From: a bacterium
GTDB lineage: Bacteria; UBP13; UBA5359
Assembly: GCA_028699365.1 (NCBI GenBank)
Contig: JAQVUQ010000033.1
Location: 1-13,484 of the forward strand
DNA: 13,484 nucleotides
Direction: 5' to 3'
Both the position numbers and the translations under genes were made by a program. Of this stretch, positions 1 to 6,362 are shown piece by piece. The first letter of the stretch is position 1. Every line of letters starts with the position of its first letter. A model generated the notes under the pieces. That model worked only from the letters and a program-made list of their open reading frames with translations, was not told the DNA's origin and searched no databases.

Positions 1-1
1 T

Positions 2-451
2 TTCTTTTTTCTATCTGCACTGCTCAGATATGATATGAGACAGGAAGCCTTTGATTGGATCAGAATGGCATGGGGCGGGATGTTGGAAAGGGGAGCGACT
101 ACGTGGTGGGAGGAATGGGGTGACCGTTCCAGCCTGTGTCATGGATGGGGCAGCTACCCGGCATATTTTTCCCAAACCGAAATACTTGGTGTAAAGCTGG
201 ATGAACTCGGAAGCGGCAGGGTAGTTGTTGCTCCTGATTTACTGGACCTCTCATGGGCACGAGGCACAGTTGCGCTGGATGAATCAGGGGACAAGCGTAT
301 AGAGGTAGATCTGCGCAAAAACGATAATGTTGTTGATGTTCACATCAATGCACCGGAAAGTATCCAAGTAGTGTTCGATGCTTCAAAGCTCGGTTCTGAT
401 TGCAAAGCGGAGTTGTGTTCGTTCGGTCCGGCTACTTATCATAGGCCGTAG
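2..451 (+). CDS. Alpha-L-rhamnosidase-like glycosidase (GH78), C-terminal end
   Basis: The frame is open from base 2, so this is the 3' end of a longer gene cut by the window edge; the Met codon at 35 is internal. About 149 residues are visible. The segment with 'WGGMLERGATTWWEEW' followed by 'SLCHGWGSYPAYF' and 'TEILGVK' matches the end of the (alpha/alpha)6 catalytic barrel and the start of the C-terminal beta-sandwich of family 78 alpha-L-rhamnosidases, which release terminal rhamnose from plant glycosides and polysaccharides. The Trp-rich stretch and the 'CH.WG..P.YF' block are the recognisable part of the family. The catalytic acid residues lie upstream and cannot be judged. The stop is 22 bases before the next gene, so the two may be co-transcribed. 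A related barrel glycosidase is the main alternative. Confidence 0.8.
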   Translation, partial: FFFLSALLRYDMRQEAFDWIRMAWGGMLERGATTWWEEWGDRSSLCHGWGSYPAYFSQTEILGVKLDELGSGRVVVAPDLLDLSWARGTVALDESGDKRIEVDLRKNDNVVDVHINAPESIQVVFDASKLGSDCKAELCSFGPATYHRP

Positions 452-473
452 TAATTATTGGGAAGGTGGAGAC

Positions 474-1535
474 ATGACCTCAAAAGAGCGCGTATTGTTG
501 ACTTTTGCCCATCAAGAGCCGGACAGGGTACCGGTGAATTACTTGGCTAATCCCGGAATTGACCGGCGTTTGAAGAAACATTTCGGACTGAGAGATGATG
601 ATGAAGGTTTGCTTACGGCCCTGGACATAGATTTCCGCTATATAAGCCCAGTTTATGCTGGTCCACGTCTGCACTTGGAGCTTCCCGGAAGAAACGTAGA
701 TCCGGCTTCCGGTATCCGCACGCGCTGGATTGAACATGAGAGCGGGGGTTATTGGGATTACTGTGATTTCCCTCTGCAGAATGCCGGTCTGGAGGAGATC
801 GAAAGTTGGCCCATGCCTTCACACGACGATTACGATTATTCCCATATCGCCGAAAGTTGCCGGCGGTACCGCAGCTATCCTGTCTGTGTTTATGCCATGC
901 CGGACGTCATCAACACTACCGGTATGCTTCGCACTATGGAGCAAGTGCTGGTAGTCCTGATCACGGATGATGAAGCCGGCCTGCGCTGTATTGATCGGCG
1001 TCTGGCGCTCCAACTGCAGGTCCTGGAACGTACTTTAGAAGCAGCGCAGGGCAGTGTGGATATTGTATGGTTGGGAGAAGACCTGGGCACCCAGAACTCA
1101 CCTCTGATCAGCATGGATATCTTCAAAAGGCATATTCGTCCGCGGCATCAGCCTTTTGTCGATTTAGCCCGGGCCTATGGTGCTATACCCATGGAGCATA
1201 CTTGTGGGTCGAGCAGTTGGGCTTACGAGGATTTTATCGAGATGGGTATCCAGGCGGTTGATACCCTGCAGCCGGAAGCTGCGAACATGTCCCCTTCCTA
1301 TCTCAAAGCTAATTTCGGCGGACGATTGGCTTTCCATGGCTGTATTTCGACTGCTGGTCCGCTTGCTTATGGTACGCCTGAAGATGTGTCTGCTAAAGTG
1401 CAGGAAACACTGGAAGTCATGATGCCTAGCGGCGGTTATGCCTTGGCGCCAACGCATGCAATACAGGACAACACCCCGACGGAAAACGTTCTGGCCATGT
1501 ATGAGGCGGCACGTACATATGGCAAATACATTTGA
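474..1535 (+). CDS. Uroporphyrinogen decarboxylase-fold protein, methyltransferase-like (paralog 1)
   Basis: This 353-residue protein belongs to the URO-D superfamily, which includes heme-pathway HemE and the corrinoid:CoM/THF methyltransferases MtaA, MtbA and CmuA. The start at 474 is chosen because an AAGGTGG ribosome site lies just upstream and the protein then opens with the usual 'MTSKERVL..F.HQEPDRVPV'. Visible blocks are 'WLGEDLGTQNSPLIS' (about 199-213), 'EHTCGS' (241-246) and 'FHGCIST' (287-293). His242, Cys244 and Cys290 fit the His-x-Cys ... Cys zinc site of the methyltransferase branch. The HemE N-terminal signature (RxPxWxMRQAGR) is absent, so true HemE is unlikely. It is the first of three tandem paralogs behind a rhamnosidase. 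A role in methyl transfer or decarboxylation of a sugar- or plant-derived compound is inference; the substrate is unknown. Confidence 0.85.
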   Translation: MTSKERVLLTFAHQEPDRVPVNYLANPGIDRRLKKHFGLRDDDEGLLTALDIDFRYISPVYAGPRLHLELPGRNVDPASGIRTRWIEHESGGYWDYCDFPLQNAGLEEIESWPMPSHDDYDYSHIAESCRRYRSYPVCVYAMPDVINTTGMLRTMEQVLVVLITDDEAGLRCIDRRLALQLQVLERTLEAAQGSVDIVWLGEDLGTQNSPLISMDIFKRHIRPRHQPFVDLARAYGAIPMEHTCGSSSWAYEDFIEMGIQAVDTLQPEAANMSPSYLKANFGGRLAFHGCISTAGPLAYGTPEDVSAKVQETLEVMMPSGGYALAPTHAIQDNTPTENVLAMYEAARTYGKYI

Positions 1536-1612
1536 AACGGAATAATTTGCGGCTTTTTCCATTTCTATAAATGTTCGGCTGCTATTTGAGCGCTGTAATA
1601 GAGGTTAAAATC

Positions 1613-2659
1613 ATGCAAACACCGTATAAAAGAGTGATGTCGGCCCTTAGAGGAGAAAAGCCGGATAAGACACCTTTCACCGTTTACAGCGAGATGTTGC
1701 CGCAGTGCTTGTTGGAAAGGGATTTGCGGAATCGCGGTCTCTGCATAGTCAAGCGCACGATCTCCTACAAACGCTATACCCCTAATGTCAAGGAGATCGC
1801 CTGTCACTACACCGATGAGACAGGACGCAGCCTGATCAAGACCGTTTACAGTACCCCTTACGGCGATCTCAGCACCCTGGTAGAGCCGGCCGGATTTACC
1901 TCCTGGGTGCATGAGCGCATGTTCAAGACGCCCGAGGATTACAAGGCGCTGCTCTTTATGTTCAAGGATACGGTGGTTGAGCCTGATTATGATGCCGCTG
2001 CCCAAACGGTGGCCGAGCTGGGCGAGGATTTCGTCGTCAGGGATAACATGTCGCTGGAGCCGATGCAGTCTCTGATATCCTCCACTTACATCGGGATGGA
2101 GACCTGGTGCATGGAGTGGATGGAGAGACAGGACGAGATACTGAAGCTGTATGAAGCTCGGGTGGAGATCAGCCGTAAGATATACCCTCTGGTGGCAAAC
2201 GGGCCGCTGGAGTTTGCCAACTACGGCGGCAATGTGGTGCCGCAGATCATCGGTCCCAAAGTATTCAGGGAGTACTACATGCCTCATTATGCCGAGGCGG
2301 CGGAGATACTGCATAAAAAGAGCAAGCTCATAGGCTGCCACTTCGATGCCGATAACACCACCATCATGGATGCCATAGCCGAGACCGATCTGGATTACAT
2401 AGAGGCATATGATCCCGGCATGAGCCCGTCCGTAAGCGAAGCGCGCAAAGCGTGGCCGGATAAGGTACTGTGGCTGAACTGGCCCAGTGCCTGGCATCTG
2501 CGGCCGGTGGAAGAGGTGAAATCGGCCACGATAGGACTGATCGAGGAAGCCGCCCCCGGCAACGGGTTTATCATCGGCATCACAGAGGATGTGCCCGAGG
2601 AACGCTGGAGAGGCAATTTCACCGCCATTATGGATGGCATAGATGAAGAGGCCGAGTAA
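1613..2659 (+). CDS. Uroporphyrinogen decarboxylase-fold protein (paralog 2), altered metal site
   Basis: A 348-residue URO-D superfamily protein. The start at 1613 is preferred over an in-frame ATG at 1571 because GAGG at 1601-1604 sits 8 bases before it and the protein then begins 'MQTPYKRVMSALRGEKPDKTPF', the normal opening of the family. The barrel blocks are recognisable: 'VRDNMSLEPMQ' near 142-152, 'NYGGNVVPQIIGP' near 203-215 and 'LIGCHFDADNT' at 239-249. Where methyltransferase-like members have His-x-Cys, this one has His243-Phe-Asp245, and no Cys is seen at the distal position ('WLNWPSAWH'). It therefore probably does not bind zinc in the MtaA way. It lies 77 bases after paralog 1 and 48 bases before paralog 3. 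Function is unknown; a decarboxylase, lyase or non-zinc methyltransferase are all possible. Confidence 0.82.
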   Translation: MQTPYKRVMSALRGEKPDKTPFTVYSEMLPQCLLERDLRNRGLCIVKRTISYKRYTPNVKEIACHYTDETGRSLIKTVYSTPYGDLSTLVEPAGFTSWVHERMFKTPEDYKALLFMFKDTVVEPDYDAAAQTVAELGEDFVVRDNMSLEPMQSLISSTYIGMETWCMEWMERQDEILKLYEARVEISRKIYPLVANGPLEFANYGGNVVPQIIGPKVFREYYMPHYAEAAEILHKKSKLIGCHFDADNTTIMDAIAETDLDYIEAYDPGMSPSVSEARKAWPDKVLWLNWPSAWHLRPVEEVKSATIGLIEEAAPGNGFIIGITEDVPEERWRGNFTAIMDGIDEEAE

Positions 2660-2707
2660 ATAATATTAGAGCATGAAGTGTGCATTGTCATCAGAGGAGA
2701 ATCGCCA

Positions 2708-3832
2708 ATGAAAACGATTACCCCATGCCGTCCGAAGTGGAAGAGCACCATGACCGATCGTGAACGATTCAACAACCAGATGCATTATAAGCCGGTTGAC
2801 AGGTGTTTCAACATGGAGTTCGGCTACTGGGCGGAGAACTACAGAGAGTGGTCGATATTCGTAGAGAACGGTATCACAAATGAAGTCGAAGCCAATGCTT
2901 TCTTCAATTTTGACCGGACTGAGTGTATAGCGGGATGCACCTGGCTGAATCCTGCTTTCCGGGAGGAGGTCGTGGGGGAGACAGAGACCACGAAAACCAT
3001 GATTAACGGTGACGGACTTCTGGCAGAGGTGCCGAAGGATGGGTATACAACCATTCCCCATTACGTAAAACCGACTATAGTCACCCCGGACGACTGGAGG
3101 AGATGCAAGGAAGAGCGTTTCCGTCGTGACGATCCCGCCCGTATTGTAGATATCGAGACGTTGAAGCGGCAGCATCCGTCTGCCAGAGACTATCCGCTCG
3201 GAGTACATTGCGGTTCAATGATCGGCAAAATCCGGGACATGCTCACCTTCGAAGGGCTGGCATACGCCTGCTATGACTATCCGGAGATGGTAGAGGATAT
3301 GGTGGAAACCGCCTGTGTAATGGTGGAAGATTTTCTCGATCAGGTGCTGTCTTATCTGGATTTCGACTATGCTGCCGGCTGGGAGGATATCTGCTTTAAG
3401 AACGGACCCATAGTCTCCGTCGATTTTTTCAACGGCGTGGTGGTGCCCAGATATAAGCGGATTAACAAAAAGCTCCGTGCAGCCGGTATAGACATATGGT
3501 ATACAGATTGCGATGGGGATGTGAGACCTATCCTCAAAGGTATAATGGAGGGTGGCATCAACTCTCTCTTTCCCTTTGAGGTCAACGGATGCGCCCACCC
3601 GGCAGAGTTGTTGAAAGAGTACGGCAAAGATTTGCGTATCATGGGTGGCGTAGACAAGATCCAACTGGGGAACGGCCCGGAGGCCATCAAGGCGTATCTG
3701 GAGACTCTGGTGCCGCTGGTTGAAAGAGGCGGCTATATTCCGTTTTGCGATCACCGCTGTCCTCCCAACGTGAAGCCGGAGGATTACCTTTACTATTTGG
3801 ATCTTAAGGAGCGCATGTTCGGGATAAAATAA
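2708..3832 (+). CDS. Uroporphyrinogen decarboxylase-fold protein (paralog 3)
   Basis: A 374-residue URO-D superfamily protein. AGGAGA at 2694-2699, 8 bases before the ATG at 2708, supports this start. The ATG at 2750 would give the more canonical opening 'MTDRERFNNQMHYKPVDR' but has no ribosome site, so a 14-residue extension is likely real. Clear blocks are 'GWEDICFKNGPIVS' (224-237), 'WYTDCDGDVRPILKGIMEGGIN' (264-285), 'PFEVN' (289-293) and the C-terminal 'GGYIPFCDHRCPP' (341-353). The pattern DCDGD followed by a C-terminal CDH-x-CPP marks a URO-D subgroup distinct from paralogs 1 and 2. The His of the usual His-x-Cys is Thr266 here, while Cys268 remains. A hairpin after the stop may end the cluster's transcript. 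Substrate and reaction are unknown. Confidence 0.83.
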   Translation: MKTITPCRPKWKSTMTDRERFNNQMHYKPVDRCFNMEFGYWAENYREWSIFVENGITNEVEANAFFNFDRTECIAGCTWLNPAFREEVVGETETTKTMINGDGLLAEVPKDGYTTIPHYVKPTIVTPDDWRRCKEERFRRDDPARIVDIETLKRQHPSARDYPLGVHCGSMIGKIRDMLTFEGLAYACYDYPEMVEDMVETACVMVEDFLDQVLSYLDFDYAAGWEDICFKNGPIVSVDFFNGVVVPRYKRINKKLRAAGIDIWYTDCDGDVRPILKGIMEGGINSLFPFEVNGCAHPAELLKEYGKDLRIMGGVDKIQLGNGPEAIKAYLETLVPLVERGGYIPFCDHRCPPNVKPEDYLYYLDLKERMFGIK

Positions 3833-3837
3833 GATAT

Positions 3838-3872
3838 GGATCGGATATAAATCCCTGGCACGATATCGATCC
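3838..3872 (+). terminator. Possible 3' hairpin ending the URO-D cluster
   Basis: GGATCG-G-ATAT (3838-3848) can pair with ATAT-CGATCC (3863-3872), giving a 10-bp stem with one bulged base and a 14-base loop, six bases after the third URO-D stop codon. No T tract follows, so intrinsic termination is doubtful. It could instead protect the mRNA 3' end. Confidence 0.3.
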
Positions 3873-3930
3873 AAACCGTAATTGATTTTCCTCTCCACAA
3901 TTCTGCTGTTGCTTAAGTGCCGGTATTTGT

Positions 3931-3959
3931 TTGACATGGCTCTTTCAAGATGATAATAT
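3931..3959 (+). promoter_or_regulatory. Sigma-A-type promoter for the repeat-protein gene
   Basis: A perfect -35 box TTGACA (3931-3936) is followed after 17 bp by TAATAT (3954-3959); the overlapping GATAAT (3952-3957) would be a better -10 sequence but at a 15-bp spacing. The region is AT-rich. The start point would be near 3966, giving a leader of about 145 bases before the ATG at 4110. Confidence 0.6.
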
Positions 3960-3997
3960 TTCATATATTATGATAGCCAGCAGTTCTGCTCTGGCAA

Positions 3998-4016
3998 CAG
4001 GACGGTTGTTGTCCTG
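3998..4016 (+). other. Hairpin in the 5' leader of the repeat-protein gene
   Basis: CAGGAC and GTCCTG form a perfect 6-bp stem around the 7-base loop GGTTGTT. A second weaker fold is possible just upstream (AGCA...TGCT near 3979-3988). Both lie between the predicted promoter and the ribosome site GGGAGGG at 4094-4100. There is no T tract and no match to a riboswitch class that I recognise. Confidence 0.35.
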
Positions 4017-4109
4017 ATTGTTGAAGTGGTAAGGGCGAGAATAGCGACAGATGTGCCGAGGCTGGTAGCCGGTTTTCGGCTGCAGATTTTTACGGGAGGG
4101 TTAAGATAT

Positions 4110-4946
4110 ATGCCTAGAAAATTTTGGACCAGGCAGATGATAGCGACGGAAGTATTGCGTTTGCACGAGATGGGTCAGGATCTCAGTTGGACCTGCATGC
4201 GGCAGGAGTACGGCTATCTGCTGGCAGCCGCCAGCAGATACTTTGGCGGATGGCAGGAAGCGGTGGAATTCGTCGGCCTGGATTACGGTGCCATACGACG
4301 GGTCGATTCCTGGGATGCCGACAAGATAGTCAAAAAGATCAAAGAACTTTACGAGCAGGGTCACGATCTCAGTCTCAGTAATATGGTGGCCGACAGGGAT
4401 CTTTCACGCATCACTTACGCGGCCAGCCGGCATTATGAGTCCTGGAAGAACGCCATAGAGGAAGCCGGACTCGATTACGATGCCATCGCCCGGCAGAAGA
4501 CCTGGAGCCAGGAGGAGATAGAAACGGCTATTCTCCAGTTGCACGATTCCGGTGAAGACCTCAGCTCCAAGCAGATGGACATAACCCATCAGCCGCTGAT
4601 CAGCGCCGCTCGTAAGAGATTCGGCACCTGGGAGAAAGCGGTGGCTCATGTAGGCCTTGATTACGACAAAATTCGCAAGCGCGAGCACTGGACCAGGGAG
4701 AAGATACTGAACAGGATCAAAGCTCTTCAGGAAGACGGAGAGAGCCTGCGCAGCACGTACATTCTGAAGCGCCATCCGGCGCTCTATGCGGCTACTCAGA
4801 AGAAGCGTTATTTCGGCGGCTGGATCAATGCCGTCAGAGCGGCCGGCATTGAGTATGCCAGCCGTAAATCGCCGGGAATGACCAAGGCTCAGCTCGATCT
4901 GTTCAGGAAGCAGCGGCGTCTTGACAAAGCTATGACGATGAAATAA
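4110..4946 (+). CDS. Four-repeat protein of the homing-endonuclease-associated-repeat type, no nuclease domain
   Basis: The ATG at 4110 follows GGGAGGG (4094-4100) by 9 bases, giving 278 residues; an upstream in-frame GTG at 4026 lacks support. The protein is four tandem units at about residues 6-67, 68-131, 132-193 and 194-251. Each unit reads roughly W-(T/S/D)-x-x-x-I ... L-x-x-x-G-x-(D/E)-L-S ... AA-x-(R/K)-x-(F/Y)-G-x-W-x-x-A-(V/I) ... G-(L/I)-(D/E)-Y. This resembles the 'homing endonuclease associated repeat' (HNH_repeat), a predicted DNA-binding helical unit. No HNH, GIY-YIG or LAGLIDADG motif is present. The tail from 252 is rich in Lys and Arg. I infer a DNA- or RNA-binding protein, possibly a regulator or a remnant of a nuclease. 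It has its own promoter and is flanked by unrelated genes. Confidence 0.75.
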   Translation: MPRKFWTRQMIATEVLRLHEMGQDLSWTCMRQEYGYLLAAASRYFGGWQEAVEFVGLDYGAIRRVDSWDADKIVKKIKELYEQGHDLSLSNMVADRDLSRITYAASRHYESWKNAIEEAGLDYDAIARQKTWSQEEIETAILQLHDSGEDLSSKQMDITHQPLISAARKRFGTWEKAVAHVGLDYDKIRKREHWTREKILNRIKALQEDGESLRSTYILKRHPALYAATQKKRYFGGWINAVRAAGIEYASRKSPGMTKAQLDLFRKQRRLDKAMTMK

Positions 4947-4955
4947 AAGGGCCGG

Positions 4956-4985
4956 TTGAACGGAAGCAGGCATCTATGGTAAAAT
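4956..4985 (+). promoter_or_regulatory. Promoter for rpmE
   Basis: TTGAAC (4956-4961), an 18-bp spacer and TAAAAT (4980-4985), with TG one base upstream of the -10 box (extended -10). It lies in the short gap between the repeat-protein stop and the rpmE ribosome site, about 45 bases before the rpmE start. Confidence 0.55.
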
Positions 4986-5030
4986 GTTATAGCTTTCACC
5001 TGAAAATGAAAGAAGAAAGAGGTTAAGATC

Positions 5031-5234
5031 ATGAAAACGGGAATACATCCCAAGGTTGTCAAGACTACCATAACATGCAGTTGTGGGGAGAAGATACCTA
5101 TCCAGTCCACCAGGGAAGATCTGAAAGTGGAGATCTGTTCCTGCTGCCATCCCTTTTACACGGGGCGGAGCAGAGCGATTTCTACGGCAGGTCGGGTGGA
5201 GAAGTTCAAGAAGAAATACGGCTTGACGGATTAA
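5031..5234 (+). CDS. rpmE: 50S ribosomal protein L31, zinc-binding type
   Basis: This 67-residue protein is full length for bacterial L31, which sits at the central protuberance of the large subunit and helps bridge to the 30S head. It opens '[22 protein letters not shown]' and contains '[10 protein letters not shown]' and '[13 protein letters not shown]', all diagnostic. Cys16 and Cys18, with the Cys cluster at 36-39, form the zinc-ribbon set of the C+ type, as opposed to the zinc-free paralog used under zinc starvation. AGAGG at 5018-5022 is 8 bases before the ATG. A terminator-like hairpin follows, so rpmE can be a single-gene transcript. In many Clostridia it precedes DUF1385, prfA and prmC, as here. 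Confidence 0.97.
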   Translation: MKTGIHPKVVKTTITCSCGEKIPIQSTREDLKVEICSCCHPFYTGRSRAISTAGRVEKFKKKYGLTD

Positions 5235-5261
5235 CTCACAATAGATTGTTGTACAATTGAG

Positions 5262-5303
5262 GGCCTGCCCTGAATAATCTTTATTGTTCAGGGGCAGGCC
5301 TTT
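5262..5303 (+). terminator. Terminator-like hairpin after rpmE
   Basis: GGCCTGCCC-TGAA (5262-5274) pairs with TTCA-GGGGCAGGCC (5287-5300): a 13-bp GC-rich stem with one unpaired base and a 12-base loop, followed by TTT and then A-rich sequence. The stem is strong but the T tract is short, so termination may be partial, allowing read-through into the downstream genes. Confidence 0.65.
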
Positions 5304-5334
5304 AAAATAAAGCGAAAGCTCTGTTTTTGGAGCG

Positions 5335-6231
5335 ATGTTTTTGTCGGAATGCAAATACAATTACGGGGGACAGGCGGTAATCGAGGGCGTGATGATGCGC
5401 GGGCCGTCGGCTGTGTCCGTGGCCGTACGCGATCCGGGTGGGAATATACACCTGGATTACCGGCCGTTGCCCAGTATCTTCAAGCGCTACCCCAGACTTA
5501 ATCTGCCGCTGGTCAGGGGGGCTTTTGCCCTGTACGATTCTCTGATGCTCGGCATGCAGGCTCTGGCGTTTTCTGCGGGTATAGCCTCCGGCGAGGAAGA
5601 GGAATCTCGTCTTAGCGGGTCGGCCATAGCCGGGACAATAGCGCTGGGGTTACTGATGGGCATAGGCTTTTTCGTAATCCTGCCCAATCTGCTGGCAGGC
5701 TTTCTCATACCGGCAAAGCATAACCTGGTTTTTAACCTGATCGAGGGTGCGGTGCGCATAACCCTTTTTGTCAGTTACGTCTTCGTTATTTCCATGAACA
5801 AGGATATCCGACGGGTCTTTCAGTACCATGGCGCCGAGCATAAGGTCATAAACGCCCTGGAGGCGGGGGAAGGACTTTCCATCGGGGCGGCACGTCCTTT
5901 CAGCACCATTCACCCCCGCTGCGGCACCAGTTTCGTATTGCTGGTGCTGTTGTTGAGTATCGTTGTATTCTCTCTGGTGGGTGAGCAGGGCTGGTTCTGG
6001 CGATTGGCATCCAGAGTGCTGCTGCTGCCCTTTATTGCCGGATTGTCGTATGAGATTATCAAACTGGCAGGGCGCCACAGGAGCAAGGCGTGGTCGTCAT
6101 GGATTGTGGCGCCGGGACTCTGGTTGCAGCATATAACCACCGGTGAGCCGGATGATGAGCAGATTGAAGTGGCTCTTGCCGCCCTGGAACCTTTGCTGGC
6201 AGACGAGGCCGGCAAAGGGCAAGCACTTTAG
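5335..6231 (+). CDS. yqhQ: DUF1385 / YqhQ-family membrane protein
   Basis: A 298-residue protein of the DUF1385 family (B. subtilis YqhQ), whose biochemical role is not established. Diagnostic blocks are 'YGGQAVIEGVMMRGP' (10-24), 'YHGAEHKVINALEAGE' (164-179) and 'ARPFSTIHPRCGTSFVLL' (186-203); the conserved His and Glu residues could bind a metal, which is inference. Hydrophobic segments lie at about 97-125, 135-153, 199-216 and 225-243. The start is uncertain: GGAG at 5329-5332 is only 2 bases from the ATG at 5335 but 8 bases from the in-frame TTG at 5341, which would give 'MSECKYNYGGQA'. The stop codon lies inside the first unit of an octamer array. The gene sits between rpmE and prfA, a common clostridial arrangement. 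Confidence 0.88.
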   Translation: MFLSECKYNYGGQAVIEGVMMRGPSAVSVAVRDPGGNIHLDYRPLPSIFKRYPRLNLPLVRGAFALYDSLMLGMQALAFSAGIASGEEEESRLSGSAIAGTIALGLLMGIGFFVILPNLLAGFLIPAKHNLVFNLIEGAVRITLFVSYVFVISMNKDIRRVFQYHGAEHKVINALEAGEGLSIGAARPFSTIHPRCGTSFVLLVLLLSIVVFSLVGEQGWFWRLASRVLLLPFIAGLSYEIIKLAGRHRSKAWSSWIVAPGLWLQHITTGEPDDEQIEVALAALEPLLADEAGKGQAL

Positions 6232-6258
6232 CGGTTTAGCAGTTTAGCCGTTTTGGGG
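6227..6258 (+). repeat. Octamer array, TTTAGC-type, forward arm
   Basis: Units TTTAGCGG, TTTAGCAG, TTTAGCCG and the degenerate TTTTGGGG follow each other at an exact 8-base period. The first unit contains the TAG stop codon of the DUF1385 gene. Complementary GCTAAA-type octamers occur 57 bases downstream in inverted orientation. Confidence 0.7.
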
Positions 6259-6261
6259 CTG

Positions 6262-6305
6262 TGGTAGAATGCTGGGGACTTAAGGGCTGAATAACCTACT
6301 ATAAT
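6262..6305 (+). promoter_or_regulatory. Possible -10 elements upstream of prfA
   Basis: Two -10-like sequences lie in the spacer between the octamer arms: TGGTAGAAT (6262-6270, extended -10 form) and a perfect TATAAT (6300-6305). Neither has a convincing -35 box at normal spacing. At least one may let prfA be transcribed independently of rpmE. Confidence 0.3.
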
Positions 6306-6315
6306 ACTACAAAAA

Positions 6316-6347
6316 GCTAAAAAGCTAACGAGCTAAAAAGCTAGTCG
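6316..6347 (+). repeat. Octamer array, GCTAAA-type, reverse arm
   Basis: Units GCTAAAAA, GCTAACGA, GCTAAAAA and GCTAGTCG run at an exact 8-base period and are the reverse complement type of the TTTAGC octamers at 6227-6258. The array ends one base before the prfA ribosome site at 6349, so the two arms occupy most of the gap between the genes. Confidence 0.7.
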
Positions 6348-6348
6348 C

Positions 6349-6354
6349 GGAGAG
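6349..6354 (+). promoter_or_regulatory. Ribosome site deciding the prfA start
   Basis: GGAGAG at 6349-6354 overlaps the in-frame GTG at 6354, so that GTG cannot be used with it. It is 8 bases before the TTG at 6363, which is therefore the likely start. Confidence 0.6.
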
Positions 6355-6362
6355 TGAATCAC

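Noticed and set aside
35-451. Independent small gene starting at ATG 35
   Set aside because: The frame is open from base 2 and the residues before the Met continue the glycosidase match, so this is the 3' part of a larger gene.
474-1535. True heme-pathway HemE
   Set aside because: The N-terminal HemE signature is missing, three divergent copies are present and no other heme gene is nearby; the URO-D-fold assignment is kept without the HemE name.
1565-2497. Long antisense open frame opposite URO-D paralog 2
   Set aside because: The + strand encodes a clear URO-D-fold protein with a ribosome site here; the antisense translation shows no recognisable motif and is a codon-usage shadow.
4110-4946. 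Active homing endonuclease
   Set aside because: Only the associated repeat units are present; no HNH, GIY-YIG or LAGLIDADG catalytic motif can be found.
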